Of a stretch of DNA of 64,000 nucleotides, positions 13,709 to 22,773 are shown one piece after another (the stretch's first letter is position 1; the number at the start of each line of letters is the position of its first letter). The position numbers and the translations under genes are program-made. A model generated the notes under the pieces. That model saw only the letters and a list, made by a program, of their open reading frames with translations, made no database searches and was not told the DNA's origin. The stretch is taken from NCBI GenBank assembly GCA_900769705.1, contig CAAGHP010000013.1, forward strand, positions 148,727 through 212,726, read 5' to 3'. This stretch comes from Alphaproteobacteria bacterium. Its GTDB lineage: Bacteria > Pseudomonadota > Alphaproteobacteria > RF32 > CAG-239.

Positions 13709-16573
13709 ATGAAATACAGTTATTTTTTAGCACCATTGGTTTTGAATATTGTTGCACCGGCTTTGGCGGCTGATAAGGAAATTCAGCTGACCAATCCTGA
13801 TGATTTGCTTTTTACGGAAAAAGATGGTTTGGAAACTGTTTATCTTAAAGACGGCAGTCCATTTTCAGGGGCTGTGCGTAAAAAAGACAAAGAGGGACGG
13901 ACAATTACCTATTTTTATCGAAACGGGTTGCGCAACGGCGTGATTACGGCAAATTTTGAAGACGGAAAACTGGAATTTGAAGTCACTTATCATAAAGGTG
14001 TTAAGAATGGCGAAGAAATATATTTTTATGAAAACGGCAATCCTAAATTTAAAAAAACTTACAAAAATAATGTGCTTGACGGTGAAGAAGTGTTGTTTTA
14101 TATGAACGGCAAACCCAAAGTACAAAATTATTATCTGGACGGTAAGCTTGACGGTGAAACCATTTATTTTGATGAAAACGGCAATCAAATTAAAATTGAA
14201 CATTATAAAGCCGGTGTAAAAAACGGGGTGGAACGTATTATTGCAGATAATATTTTGGCTGAAGAAACTAATTATATTGACGGAGTACCGGATGGAATCA
14301 GCAAAAAATATAATAAAGACTATCAGACAGATGAAATAATTTATAAAAACGGTAAAAAAAACGGAATTTCCAAGCACTTCAATGCAGACGGCAGTATTAT
14401 TGAAATGCCGTATAAGGACGATTTGAAAAGCGGAGTGGGAATTGCCTATTATCCTGACCAAAAAATAGCCAATCGTGCTGAATATTGGAATGATGAAAAA
14501 AACGGCATGAGCGAGAGTTTTTATAAAAACGGCAGACACAAGCTGATAGAAACATACAAAAACGGAAAATTAGAAGGCGTTTCACGGCTTTTTGACAAGG
14601 ACGGCGCGCTGAAGAGTGTCCACTATTATGTTGACGGAATGGATCTGGCGGCGGTTAATCTTGAACAAGATGCGGATTTGCAAAATATTGCAGCGGCAAA
14701 TCGTTTGGGGCAAATCAGCAAATATGTGTCCAAGAAAAATTATTGGTATCAGATTCTGTGGCTTGCGCTCAATACCGAAGATACCGAACTTTTACGGAGT
14801 TTGGAAAAAAATATGAAAATGTACGGCGCCGAATTAGATGATTTGGCAGTATATCAGCGCGAAAGCAAAACCAGATTTGCGGAATATAATCGTCGTTTGT
14901 TTTTTGGTTTGACTCCGCTCAGTTATGCCGTAGATTTGGATGCTCCGGTTGAAATTTTGCAGAATTTTGCTACGTCAGGACAAATAAACACTCAAAATCC
15001 GCGCGGCGGCACAGCTTTGCAAGAGGCAGTTCGGCTAAATAACTTGGAGCTGGTTAAGTTTTTGCTTTTGCATAATTCAGATGTAAAAAATCCGCAGAAT
15101 ATCAATATTTTTGTGCAGGCTGTGATGGAAAATGTGCGTATTGATATTTTGGAAGAGCTGCTAAAAAACGGGGCAGATGCTGAAGCTGCTGCTAAAAACG
15201 GCAAAACGGCTGCTGTTTATGCGGTGGAAAAAAACGATGTGGTTTTATTGGAACTGTTGAAAAAATATCAGGTGGATTTGCAAGCCGTGCAGCCTGACGG
15301 TAAAAATTTACTGTTTTATGCGGTGACGCAAAAATGCAGACCTGAGGTTATAGATATTCTGCTTGCGGCAAAATTAGATGTGAACCAAAAGGATAAAAAC
15401 GATAATTTTTTGTTGCTGGAAGCTCTAAAATCTAAAGATACGGCTTTAGTTGAAAAATTGCTGCAAAATGGAGCGGATGTGAATATGGCCGATGCGAACG
15501 GAGAAAGTGCGGTGTCTTATGTTTTGGAAAATCCGGTTGATGAGTATACTGTGCAAAAAATATTGTCGGATAAGGTCGATTATTCCAAACTGTTCGGCAA
15601 AAAACGGCAGACATTGTGGCAGCTGGCGGCCGAGGCGAAAAAGTATGATTTGCTGAAACAGATATTTGATAAGACAGGCGGCGTAGATAAGCCTGATGCC
15701 AAAAATGTTATTCCTTTGCAAACTTTATTATCGGAGCAGGAAAATGCAACGCCGGAGCTGGAAAGTTTGATGCTTAGCTATGTTACTCCGGAGTGGCTGA
15801 ATCAACATAATGACTATTTGCAGCAGGTTTTGGCGCTGAAAAATCTGACAATGTGGCAAAAGTTGATAAGTATCGGTTTCAATCCGGATATAAAAGATAA
15901 AAAAGGAGCGGAATTTGTACTGCAGCTGGTGCAGAAGCATTATGAACTGCCGTGGCTAGAGGAGTTGGAAAAGCTCAATCCGAATTTGAATATTACAGAT
16001 TCCACCGGCAAAACTTTATTGCAATATGCTATAGACGACAATAATGCCGAACTGGCAGAAAATTTGCTGGAACACGGAGTAGCAGTTAATGTTGTAAATT
16101 CAAATTATTTGGCTGAACTGAAATATAACCAACCGGAAATTACTGCGCTTTTGCTGGCTCACGGTGCGGATACGTCATATATAACAGCGTCGGGACAAAC
16201 CTTGTTAATGGCGGCTGTACAAAATTTGAATGTGACTTTGGTTGAATATTTGCTGAAAAACGGCGCTGATGTTTCGGTGCGTGATAAAGATGGAAATACG
16301 ATGTTGTTTTATGTGGCGGAAGCCTTGAAAAATCGGCAGAATTTAGCTGAAGATGAGTTGCTGGCAGGAATTAAGCGCATTATGGAATTGTTTGCGCAAA
16401 ACGGTGTTGATGTAAATGTGCAAAACGGTAACGGTGAAACGTTGCTGATTAGTTTAGCTAAAGAAAAATCGCCATATTATTCGCAGCTTTTGCAAATTTT
16501 GACAGAGCAGGGGCTGGATGCCGGCTTGAAAGACCAATATGGTAAGACCGCTGCAGATTATTTTCAAAAATAA
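13709..16573 (+). CDS. Exported MORN-type and ankyrin repeat protein
   Basis: A 954-residue protein. The start at 13709 is chosen because it opens a clean signal peptide (MKYSYFLAPLVLNIVAPALA, cleavage near residue 20) and has CGGAG six bases upstream; a longer frame from 13652 would hide the signal. Residues about 55-300 consist of MORN_2-like repeats of about 22 residues with the pattern YYxNGxxxGxxxxY. After a linker, residues about 400-950 carry roughly a dozen ankyrin repeats (for example GGTALQEAVRLNNLELVKFLL and TLLMAAVQNLNVTLVEYLL). Both repeat types bind proteins or lipids. The protein is probably periplasmic or surface-exposed, with unknown partners. Related MORN_2 proteins are sometimes immunity or toxin-associated proteins. 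Confidence 0.8.
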   Translation: MKYSYFLAPLVLNIVAPALAADKEIQLTNPDDLLFTEKDGLETVYLKDGSPFSGAVRKKDKEGRTITYFYRNGLRNGVITANFEDGKLEFEVTYHKGVKNGEEIYFYENGNPKFKKTYKNNVLDGEEVLFYMNGKPKVQNYYLDGKLDGETIYFDENGNQIKIEHYKAGVKNGVERIIADNILAEETNYIDGVPDGISKKYNKDYQTDEIIYKNGKKNGISKHFNADGSIIEMPYKDDLKSGVGIAYYPDQKIANRAEYWNDEKNGMSESFYKNGRHKLIETYKNGKLEGVSRLFDKDGALKSVHYYVDGMDLAAVNLEQDADLQNIAAANRLGQISKYVSKKNYWYQILWLALNTEDTELLRSLEKNMKMYGAELDDLAVYQRESKTRFAEYNRRLFFGLTPLSYAVDLDAPVEILQNFATSGQINTQNPRGGTALQEAVRLNNLELVKFLLLHNSDVKNPQNINIFVQAVMENVRIDILEELLKNGADAEAAAKNGKTAAVYAVEKNDVVLLELLKKYQVDLQAVQPDGKNLLFYAVTQKCRPEVIDILLAAKLDVNQKDKNDNFLLLEALKSKDTALVEKLLQNGADVNMADANGESAVSYVLENPVDEYTVQKILSDKVDYSKLFGKKRQTLWQLAAEAKKYDLLKQIFDKTGGVDKPDAKNVIPLQTLLSEQENATPELESLMLSYVTPEWLNQHNDYLQQVLALKNLTMWQKLISIGFNPDIKDKKGAEFVLQLVQKHYELPWLEELEKLNPNLNITDSTGKTLLQYAIDDNNAELAENLLEHGVAVNVVNSNYLAELKYNQPEITALLLAHGADTSYITASGQTLLMAAVQNLNVTLVEYLLKNGADVSVRDKDGNTMLFYVAEALKNRQNLAEDELLAGIKRIMELFAQNGVDVNVQNGNGETLLISLAKEKSPYYSQLLQILTEQGLDAGLKDQYGKTAADYFQK

Positions 16574-16588
16574 ACACGTAGGCTGCAC

Positions 16589-16626
16589 AAAAAAACACGT
16601 CTGCGGTTAGGTCAGACGTGTTTTTC
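16589..16626. terminator. Bidirectional terminator
   Basis: AAAAACACGTCTG pairs with CAGACGTGTTTTT around about ten bases. It lies between the convergent MORN/ankyrin gene and the small membrane protein gene. Confidence 0.9.
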
Positions 16627-16636
16627 TTATGAGCTG

Positions 16637-17131
16637 TTAAAGCTTTTTCGGAATTAAGGCGCGTAATCTTCGAATCAAATCAGGATCAGAAGAAAAGCAG
16701 ATACCTGCGCAGAATAAAAAAGAAAGCGTCATTTTTTTGCGCTGTCTGTTTTTGAGGTATTTGTTAAGCGCAACAATCCATTCTTTGTATTGCATTCTGT
16801 TTGTTACATTATATAACAAAAAGACCTCGCCCTTAGGGTTGTTGAATTCGCGCATAACCACGATGTTGTCACCGGCTTCAAGTTCCTTGCTGCTGTTAAT
16901 GTATTTATTCGGATATTTATCCGAAACTGAAGGATACAAACGAAAGCCCAGAGTACCGTCAGGTTTTTGACAGAACGTATTGAAGTTATAGGCAACATCA
17001 TGAATCTCATGAACAGCAGGGTTGATAGCCAAATAAAGGGAAGCAACCGAAGCTGCAGCCATTACTTTACCATAGTTAGGAAGTCTACGCACTGCGCGGT
17101 AGAAATCCAAAGTAAGTTTCTTAAAATCCAT
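16637..17131 (-). CDS. Hypothetical membrane-anchored protein
   Basis: A 164-residue protein of unknown family. One hydrophobic stretch lies at about residues 23-40 (KVMAAASVASLYLAIN), after a basic N-terminus, and would anchor it in the inner membrane. A second weaker one is near the C-terminus (LSFLFCAGICF). The middle contains a GDNIVVMREFNN segment typical of a small beta domain. The start has no Shine-Dalgarno. A monocistronic gene between a bidirectional terminator and an inverted repeat. Confidence 0.6.
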   Translation of the reverse strand: MDFKKLTLDFYRAVRRLPNYGKVMAAASVASLYLAINPAVHEIHDVAYNFNTFCQKPDGTLGFRLYPSVSDKYPNKYINSSKELEAGDNIVVMREFNNPKGEVFLLYNVTNRMQYKEWIVALNKYLKNRQRKKMTLSFLFCAGICFSSDPDLIRRLRALIPKKL

Positions 17132-17254
17132 AATAACAAAAAATTAAAAGGTAAGACACAAAAATTGCTAATTACTGTTTATGTAATATTATTTTTGTAT
17201 ATTTGTCAAGATATTTATGCGGAATTATGCAATAAAATGATGAACAGCTCAAAA

Positions 17255-17301
17255 AATACCCCCTGAACAGATGGATTTTAAACATCGGAACAGGGGGTAT
17301 T
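17255..17301. terminator. Perfect 11-bp inverted repeat, terminator-like
   Basis: AATACCCCCTG at 17255-17265 is the exact complement of 17291-17301, with a 25-base loop. It sits just downstream of the autotransporter relic on the minus strand, in the place of a terminator. Confidence 0.6.
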
Positions 17302-17311
17302 ATCCGCAGAT

Positions 17312-17482
17312 TTAGAAATTATATTTCAAATCCAGAGTGGCGTTGGTGCGGTATTCGCTGTCAATGTAGGACATCAAATTGCCCAGCAGCGACAGTTTAC
17401 CTTGCGTAAATTCAAAGCCGGTGCGAACCACAGCGCGATTGTCCGTACGTTTTTCATCACGAACCGTAAATGAACCGTCCAT
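17312..17482 (-). pseudogene. Relic of an autotransporter beta-barrel C-terminus
   Basis: The minus strand encodes 56 residues beginning MDGSFTVRDEKRTDNRAVV and ending TNATLDLKYNF before TAA. The alternating hydrophobic pattern and terminal aromatic residue are those of the last strands of an outer-membrane beta-barrel. A stop lies three codons upstream of the first Met, and there is no signal peptide or passenger, so it is a 3' fragment. Confidence 0.6.
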
Positions 17483-17516
17483 TCCGTATATTTATGTATA
17501 TTAGATGGGGAAAATT

Positions 17517-17546
17517 AAAAAGGATTATGATTTCTCATAACCCTTT
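17517..17546 (-). terminator. Terminator of tRNA-Thr
   Basis: On the minus strand AAGGGTTATGA pairs with TCATAATCCTT around GAAA and is followed by T residues. Confidence 0.8.
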
Positions 17547-17555
17547 GATTTTTAA

Positions 17556-17631
17556 TGGTGCCGACAGAGAGACTTGAACTCCCGACCCACTGATTACAAA
17601 TCAGTAGCTCTACCAACTGAGCTATGTCGGC
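17556..17631 (-). tRNA. tRNA-Thr (TGT)
   Basis: A 76-base cloverleaf with acceptor GCCGACA/TGTCGGC, anticodon loop TTTGTAA (anticodon TGT), T-loop TTCAAGT and encoded CCA. Confidence 0.93.
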
Positions 17632-17718
17632 AACACAACTGAAAAGACTTATACACTACCGTTTTTAGCTTGTCAATAATTTTTTTAGGCAATTATGAAA
17701 AATTTTTTGCAACTGTTT

Positions 17719-17770
17719 GAAAGTTATATTTTGCACCGGTGTTGATGACAGTAAAAAACATAGGCGAGGT
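17719..17770 (-). pseudogene. Very short barrel-end relic
   Basis: On the minus strand the stretch encodes FFTVINTGAKYNF. It is close to the last residues of the partial outer-membrane gene at the window end (TTVINAGIKFNF), but has CAA where the stop should be. It is only about 15 codons long, so this is a suggestive match, not a secure one. Confidence 0.35.
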
Positions 17771-17795
17771 TTCAAAAGGGTGGGGCTTTGGGGAT

Positions 17796-17834
17796 AAAAA
17801 AACTTCCGCCATTGGATAATGGGGAAGTTTTTTG
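17796..17834 (-). terminator. Terminator of the helical-repeat gene
   Basis: CTTCC-CCATT arms fold around ATCC with a one-base bulge, flanked by A and T runs, directly after the stop codon on the minus strand. Confidence 0.8.
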
Positions 17835-17840
17835 TTTAGT

Positions 17841-19052
17841 TTAGTGATGGGCTTTCATGTACTTTGTCAGTAGATAGAAAGTCGGATTGTTCGGAACGCA
17901 GCGGGCGTAATTTTCCAGCAAATCATAGCGCTGTAAGTCTATTAAATTATAGATATAAGCGTCGCTGATGTTATTACCGTCAATCAAAGCTTTGATTTCT
18001 TGTCCGATGTTGCGGCGCAAGATTTCATTAACAGTGTATTTAGAAACCTTATAAATTCGCGCCATACAGGCAATTTCATCTTTAGAGCCGCGAGCAAGAA
18101 TTTGTTTTTCAAACCATTCCTGCTTCTTCAGTTGTTTCAGTAAATGAGATAGCTGGTTGTTATGGCGAAGCAAAGCAAAAACCAATAACTCATCACCTTT
18201 TTTAAGCACAGCCGCAATGATTTTTTCTGTAAAAGGCATGTAGCAGCCGCAATCAATGTTCAGACATCGCGCTGCAAGCTGATAAAAACCATTGTCAATC
18301 AAATACACGATGGCTTTTTCACTAGGTAAAAAGCCACTATCCAAATAAGTGATGATTTCTTCAGAATTGCCGCGTAAAATAATTTTGTCACGGCTTTCTT
18401 CATCTAAAACAGGCTTAATGGTGTTTTTCAATGATTTCAGCATCAGGATAATCTCTTGAGAAGTCCCTTTGTTGACAATTTCTGCATTGCGTTTTATCTC
18501 TATTCGATTTTTCAGCTGCAGCAAGGTAGTAGCTGTTTGACTTCGAAGATCGATTATGTCAAAAACGCGATGATTATCCATCAATGTTTCCGCTTCATCC
18601 AGACGGCCGCGCTCGGCAACCATTTTAATGACGCCGATTGAGATATCTCTCTGAAAGATAAGCAAATGCTTGATTTCAGCTTCAATGTCTCGTTTCATAA
18701 CAGCATTCTGAACGTTTTCGGGAACTTTTTGATTATGCAGCAATAGTTTTATATTGTCGCTGTTGCCATTTTGCACAATCATTTCAGCAGCTTTGTCGCA
18801 GACAGATTGATGTTCTATCAAATCGAAAATCTCTGAAGGCATCTGTTCTATCAAAAGAACTTGATTCTCATCGCTTAAAACGCGTTTCCTGATAAAATAC
18901 CCTCTTATCTCAGCTTCATTTTTGCGTAAAATAAGAGCCTCTTGCGCTTTTTTCGAAAATTCATAGTCTGAATCCATCAGTTGAAAAACTTCATCAATAG
19001 TACCTTTTTGCACTAGTTTTGCAAAGCGGTTATGAAAATAATTCCAAAACAT
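17841..19052 (-). CDS. Large helical-repeat protein of unknown family
   Basis: A 403-residue protein with no signal peptide. It is made of degenerate units of about 30 residues with the pattern I-x-RGxxxEI-xx-LL-x-xx-LS-xx-A-xx-LI. Examples are IVNKGTSQEIILML, ILRGNSEEIITYL and ILARGSKDEIACM. This suggests an all-alpha solenoid for protein binding, probably cytoplasmic. I do not recognise a named family. It starts without Shine-Dalgarno in ATATCATTATG. It has its own terminator and lies alone between a relic-rich region and a DUF2207 gene. Confidence 0.65.
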   Translation of the reverse strand: MFWNYFHNRFAKLVQKGTIDEVFQLMDSDYEFSKKAQEALILRKNEAEIRGYFIRKRVLSDENQVLLIEQMPSEIFDLIEHQSVCDKAAEMIVQNGNSDNIKLLLHNQKVPENVQNAVMKRDIEAEIKHLLIFQRDISIGVIKMVAERGRLDEAETLMDNHRVFDIIDLRSQTATTLLQLKNRIEIKRNAEIVNKGTSQEIILMLKSLKNTIKPVLDEESRDKIILRGNSEEIITYLDSGFLPSEKAIVYLIDNGFYQLAARCLNIDCGCYMPFTEKIIAAVLKKGDELLVFALLRHNNQLSHLLKQLKKQEWFEKQILARGSKDEIACMARIYKVSKYTVNEILRRNIGQEIKALIDGNNISDAYIYNLIDLQRYDLLENYARCVPNNPTFYLLTKYMKAHH

Positions 19053-19080
19053 AATGATATAATTTTAGTGAAACAATAAT

Positions 19081-19119
19081 AAAAAAATACGATTATTATA
19101 TATCATAATCGTATTTTTT
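19081..19119 (-). terminator. Terminator of the DUF2207 gene
   Basis: AAAAAATACGATTA pairs with TAATCGTATTTTTT around a short AT-rich loop, just past the stop codon. Confidence 0.8.
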
Positions 19120-19137
19120 TGTCAAGCCGGTATTTGT

Positions 19138-21282
19138 CTAAATGATGCCTATCAGGCTTTGTTTTATGTTTTCGGCAACGTCCAATCGGTAATAGTTTTT
19201 GTTTGAAACATTCTGCGGGTAATATTCCGAAATTCCTAAAGCCAAAATATTGGATTGCTGATTTATAAAGTCGCGGCTCAAATTGATGGCATCGGCACCG
19301 GAAATCAGATATTCTTTGAAATTTCCGATAGAATTTTTGGCTTCGTTAATAAAGTTGTTATGTTCATTAAATGTATGCGAAAATTTAAATATCGTAACAA
19401 TCATAGATATAATCAGCGCCGAAGTTATCCAGCCGGTATAAGTGCTGCAAAACAGCCAAATTAAAACAATCGCAGCCAATGAAAACAGCTTAAATGGCAA
19501 ACCAACCAAGATATATTTGAACTTGTGGAACAAAATCCAGATATAAAAGGCAAACAGCAGGCTGGAGGCTAGCATAATAATCAGGCTCTGTGCCAGATTA
19601 ACACTGTTGTAAGCTACAAAAAATTCAGTCAAAATCAGCATTGTAATACTGAAAATAACATAGCTGATATTTTGCAGCAGGCGGAATTTTTTGATTTGCT
19701 TATTGATGCTTTTTTCAAAAATCCTTTTGGCTTTTTTCAGTTTTATATTATTGCTGACATTGATTTCCAACTTTGTCGATTTTTTAGCAAACAAAAGTTT
19801 CAGGGCTTTTTTCTCAAGCTTACTGAGTTTGCTGCTTTTGATGTTTTTGGCCACCAAAAAACAGTGGTTATTTTCACAAATTAAATCGACGGCGTTTTTA
19901 CGGAAAAGCTCAAGCAGTTTGGCAACATAAGCAACACGATCAAATTTGCCGATGGAAATGCTGCGAGCCAAGGCTCCGCTGTAGGAAGGCTTATAGCTGC
20001 TGCGACGCTCTTTTTTCAGGCTGATAAGCGAAAGTAAAAATGAACCAAAAATAGCCATAAAACCAATGCCGGCATAAAGAATATTGCCCCAATCCAGCAA
20101 AAATGAAGTTAAACTCTTATCATAGTTTTTCAAAAAAACATTGCGGTTCATCACGGTTATAATATCCATATTTTCTCCGTTTAGCAAAGGAGTGATATTG
20201 GAAAACGCTAAAACATTTTTAGCCAAACTAAAAATGTTGGTACGTTGGTTTGTGATGTTTTTTCCTTGCCCGACAATCGCTTGAGCGTCTTTAAATGAAT
20301 GGCCTTCCGGCAGAGAAACAATAGCGTTGGCCGAAGTAATAAAAGCGTTGAGCGGATGTCCGGTCAGATTCCAATCCATAAAAATCAAATTTTCGGCAGT
20401 TTGCAGCTTGTTATTTATCATATAATTGAATTTATATGTATAAACCCCAGGTTCCAGCGGCTGATTATATTTTGGCTTCAGCAAAATATTTTGACCGTTT
20501 TCTTCGGCTGTGTATGGTACTTTTACTCCGTTTACCGTCACTTCATTCAGTAGCATGTCTATGCGGTGTCCGCGCTTTCCGTGGTATTGCGTATATTTAG
20601 GGAAAACACGTTCTAAACCGCGGGCAAATTTGCGTCCGTTAGCTACAATGGTTATGGTGTCTTCAACTTTGATATAACCGTTGGACTGAATATCTATATA
20701 GCTCAAAAAATAGGGAATGTGCTCCAAAGCCGGAGCCAAAATTTTGCGTCCGCTCGGCAAAGTTACGCTGACTGTCGGAATACGTTCTTCCTGCGGTGCA
20801 GCGGCTGAGTCTTGCGGAGCTTTTATAAAAAAGCGAGTCGCCGATTTGGCTGCATTTTGCTCGCTGGCGGCGTTTTCGGAATCTTCCGCATTGTCGGTCG
20901 GCTTGTTTTTGTTATTGATGGCGTTTAATGTCTGCTCATAAATTTTTTGAAATGTACTTTTGCCGGCTTCTTTTTGCTGTTCATAAAATTCCGGAGGCGG
21001 CACCACGCTGGTAGAAGAAGCTTTATCCCACTGGGTGTTTTCATCCATATTGATTTTTAGGGCATCTTCAAATCTTTTTTTGAAAAATTCACGCACGGCT
21101 TCCTGATCATTAGGATCAGGCATTCCCGGAGCTAATTCCAGCGGATTTCTGGGCTTATCTTTTTGCTTGGCCTGCCGAGCCTCATATTCCGGCATGCCGG
21201 CTAAAGGAATAACGTCAGCGGTGGCTTTGCAGATAAAACCGCTTAAAGTCAAACCAATGGCAACTGAAAAAAACTTATTCAT
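19138..21282 (-). CDS. DUF2207 membrane protein
   Basis: A 714-residue envelope protein. A signal peptide (residues 1-22) is followed by a low-complexity linker rich in Pro, Glu and Asn. At about 170-360 comes a DUF2207 beta domain, recognisable by IDIQSNGYIKVEDTITI and the tryptophan-bearing FMDWNLTGHPL. After one transmembrane helix near 400 comes a basic cytoplasmic region containing KLLELFRKNAVDL, then two to four further helices between 540 and 640 and a short tail. DUF2207 proteins such as YciQ are widespread and of unknown function; the extracytoplasmic domain probably binds something at the envelope. Start at 21282, with a weak ribosome-binding site (GGAAA). Confidence 0.8.
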   Translation of the reverse strand: MNKFFSVAIGLTLSGFICKATADVIPLAGMPEYEARQAKQKDKPRNPLELAPGMPDPNDQEAVREFFKKRFEDALKINMDENTQWDKASSTSVVPPPEFYEQQKEAGKSTFQKIYEQTLNAINNKNKPTDNAEDSENAASEQNAAKSATRFFIKAPQDSAAAPQEERIPTVSVTLPSGRKILAPALEHIPYFLSYIDIQSNGYIKVEDTITIVANGRKFARGLERVFPKYTQYHGKRGHRIDMLLNEVTVNGVKVPYTAEENGQNILLKPKYNQPLEPGVYTYKFNYMINNKLQTAENLIFMDWNLTGHPLNAFITSANAIVSLPEGHSFKDAQAIVGQGKNITNQRTNIFSLAKNVLAFSNITPLLNGENMDIITVMNRNVFLKNYDKSLTSFLLDWGNILYAGIGFMAIFGSFLLSLISLKKERRSSYKPSYSGALARSISIGKFDRVAYVAKLLELFRKNAVDLICENNHCFLVAKNIKSSKLSKLEKKALKLLFAKKSTKLEINVSNNIKLKKAKRIFEKSINKQIKKFRLLQNISYVIFSITMLILTEFFVAYNSVNLAQSLIIMLASSLLFAFYIWILFHKFKYILVGLPFKLFSLAAIVLIWLFCSTYTGWITSALIISMIVTIFKFSHTFNEHNNFINEAKNSIGNFKEYLISGADAINLSRDFINQQSNILALGISEYYPQNVSNKNYYRLDVAENIKQSLIGII

Positions 21283-21364
21283 AAAGCGTTTCCCTGTGTT
21301 TACAAATCAAATACTTTTGTTTAATATAACCGGTAAAGATTAAAAAAGTTATAAGGAGATGCAA

Positions 21365-22090
21365 ATGAAACAAAAAGTTGCTGCTGTTATTTTGGGTGCC
21401 GGAAAAGGTACGCGCATGCATTCAAATAAACCGAAAGTTTTGATGCCGGTTTGCGGCAAAACCATGATTAAACGCATTATAGACACGCTGGAAAGTATTC
21501 CGGTAGATGAAATTGTTACGGTTATCTCTCCGGAAGGACAAGATGTGGCTAAAGAAGTTGCTCCTTATCCGACTTGCGTGCAGGAGCTGCAGCTCGGAAC
21601 GGGGCACGCCGTCAGCTGCGCCAAAGATTTTTTGAAAGATTTTGATGGAACCGTGCTGGTTGTTTTTGGCGATACGCCGCTGATTACGCGCCGCACTTAT
21701 GAAAAAGCGATTGCAAAAGTAGAAGACGGCTATGCGGTTGTGGTTTTGGGTTTCCATCCAAAAGATCCGGCTCGCTACGGGCGTTTGGTTATGAACGGTG
21801 CCGAACTTGATCGAATTGTGGAATTTAAAGATGCAACGGATGAAGAACGGGCAATTGATTTTTGCAATTCAGGGTTTATGTCATTCAGCGGTAAGCATCT
21901 GTTTTCTATTCTGTCAAAAATCGGCAATAAAAATGCTTCCGGCGAATTTTATCTGACCGATGCAGTGGCTGTAGCAAAACAGATGGGCTTGAAATGTACG
22001 GCTTTTGCCGGAGATGCTGAAGAAGTTGCCAGTGCAAACACCTTGGAGGAGCTGGCATTGTTGGAAGAATATTGCCGAAAGAACAGCTGA
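21365..22090 (+). CDS. Nucleotidyltransferase, GlmU N-terminal type, stand-alone
   Basis: A 241-residue enzyme with the pyrophosphorylase signature LGAGKGTRMHSNKPKVLMP at residues about 9-27 and later motifs GTGHAV, FGDTPLI and GEFYLTDAV typical of the uridylyltransferase half of GlmU. The C-terminal left-handed beta-helix acetyltransferase found in normal GlmU (about 450 residues) is absent and not broken off by a visible frameshift. It should make a UDP-sugar from UTP and a sugar-1-phosphate, probably UDP-GlcNAc. The start at 21365 is chosen because AAGGAG then lies seven bases away; ATG at 21359 is too close. Its stop overlaps the next start as TGATG. Confidence 0.85.
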   Translation: MKQKVAAVILGAGKGTRMHSNKPKVLMPVCGKTMIKRIIDTLESIPVDEIVTVISPEGQDVAKEVAPYPTCVQELQLGTGHAVSCAKDFLKDFDGTVLVVFGDTPLITRRTYEKAIAKVEDGYAVVVLGFHPKDPARYGRLVMNGAELDRIVEFKDATDEERAIDFCNSGFMSFSGKHLFSILSKIGNKNASGEFYLTDAVAVAKQMGLKCTAFAGDAEEVASANTLEELALLEEYCRKNS

Positions 22091-22773
22091 TGGAGCGTTT
22101 TTTTAAACTATTATACTATTATTTTTTGGGAATGCTGGTTTTGTTGACTGTTTATTTAACGGTTATGTTGGCTGTGGCTCCCAGAAATGATGCCTTGAAA
22201 CGCGGTTTTATTCCGTGCACAGAGGCATTTGTACTCAGAGTTTCGAAGTGCGAGCGCGGAAGTATCGGTTGCATGACCGCCGGAATTTGGAATGACACCA
22301 AATGCAATCTGTATGTTATTTTTGACGGTATGGGGGCTTGGATACGAGGCAGACAGCCGACACCGTGGGCAAACTATTTGTTTGTACCGACCACAAGTGC
22401 CGAGCAAGATACTGAAAATCCATATATCGGAGTGGTCAGCGAGGATATCAAAGCTTTGGACGAACAGCGTCGCTTTTTGGAAGACCGTCAAAAAGAACTA
22501 GAAGAAGCCAAACAGCGCAATTTGAACTTGAATGACAAAATTTTGCAAGTCGAAGATATTGAAAACTATAAGGAAAAGACAACCGAAGAGCCGGCAAAGC
22601 AAATCGGAGATTCAAATATAGACGATGAAGCTTTTATGGAAGATTTTGCTGACGACAAAGCAGATGAAACAAAGGCGCAAACACCAAAATCAGAGAGTGA
22701 AAACGCAAAAGCCGTGTTAAAAATAAATGCAAAGAAAAGTGTTGAGAAAAAAGGAGAAATCAATGACAAATAA
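22090..22773 (+). CDS. Single-pass membrane protein with acidic tail
   Basis: A 227-residue protein of unknown family, translationally coupled to the gene before it by a TGATG overlap. Residues about 8-30 form a transmembrane helix. The following domain has four cysteines (FIPCTEAF, SKCERGS, IGCMTAG, TKCNLY) that could form two disulfides outside the cytoplasm. The C-terminal half is a charged coil (residues about 120-155) and an acidic, Lys/Glu-rich disordered tail. Its 3' end overlaps pepF by 11 bases. The context suggests an envelope role linked to sugar nucleotide or peptide metabolism, but that is a guess. Confidence 0.65.
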   Translation: MERFFKLLYYYFLGMLVLLTVYLTVMLAVAPRNDALKRGFIPCTEAFVLRVSKCERGSIGCMTAGIWNDTKCNLYVIFDGMGAWIRGRQPTPWANYLFVPTTSAEQDTENPYIGVVSEDIKALDEQRRFLEDRQKELEEAKQRNLNLNDKILQVEDIENYKEKTTEEPAKQIGDSNIDDEAFMEDFADDKADETKAQTPKSESENAKAVLKINAKKSVEKKGEINDK

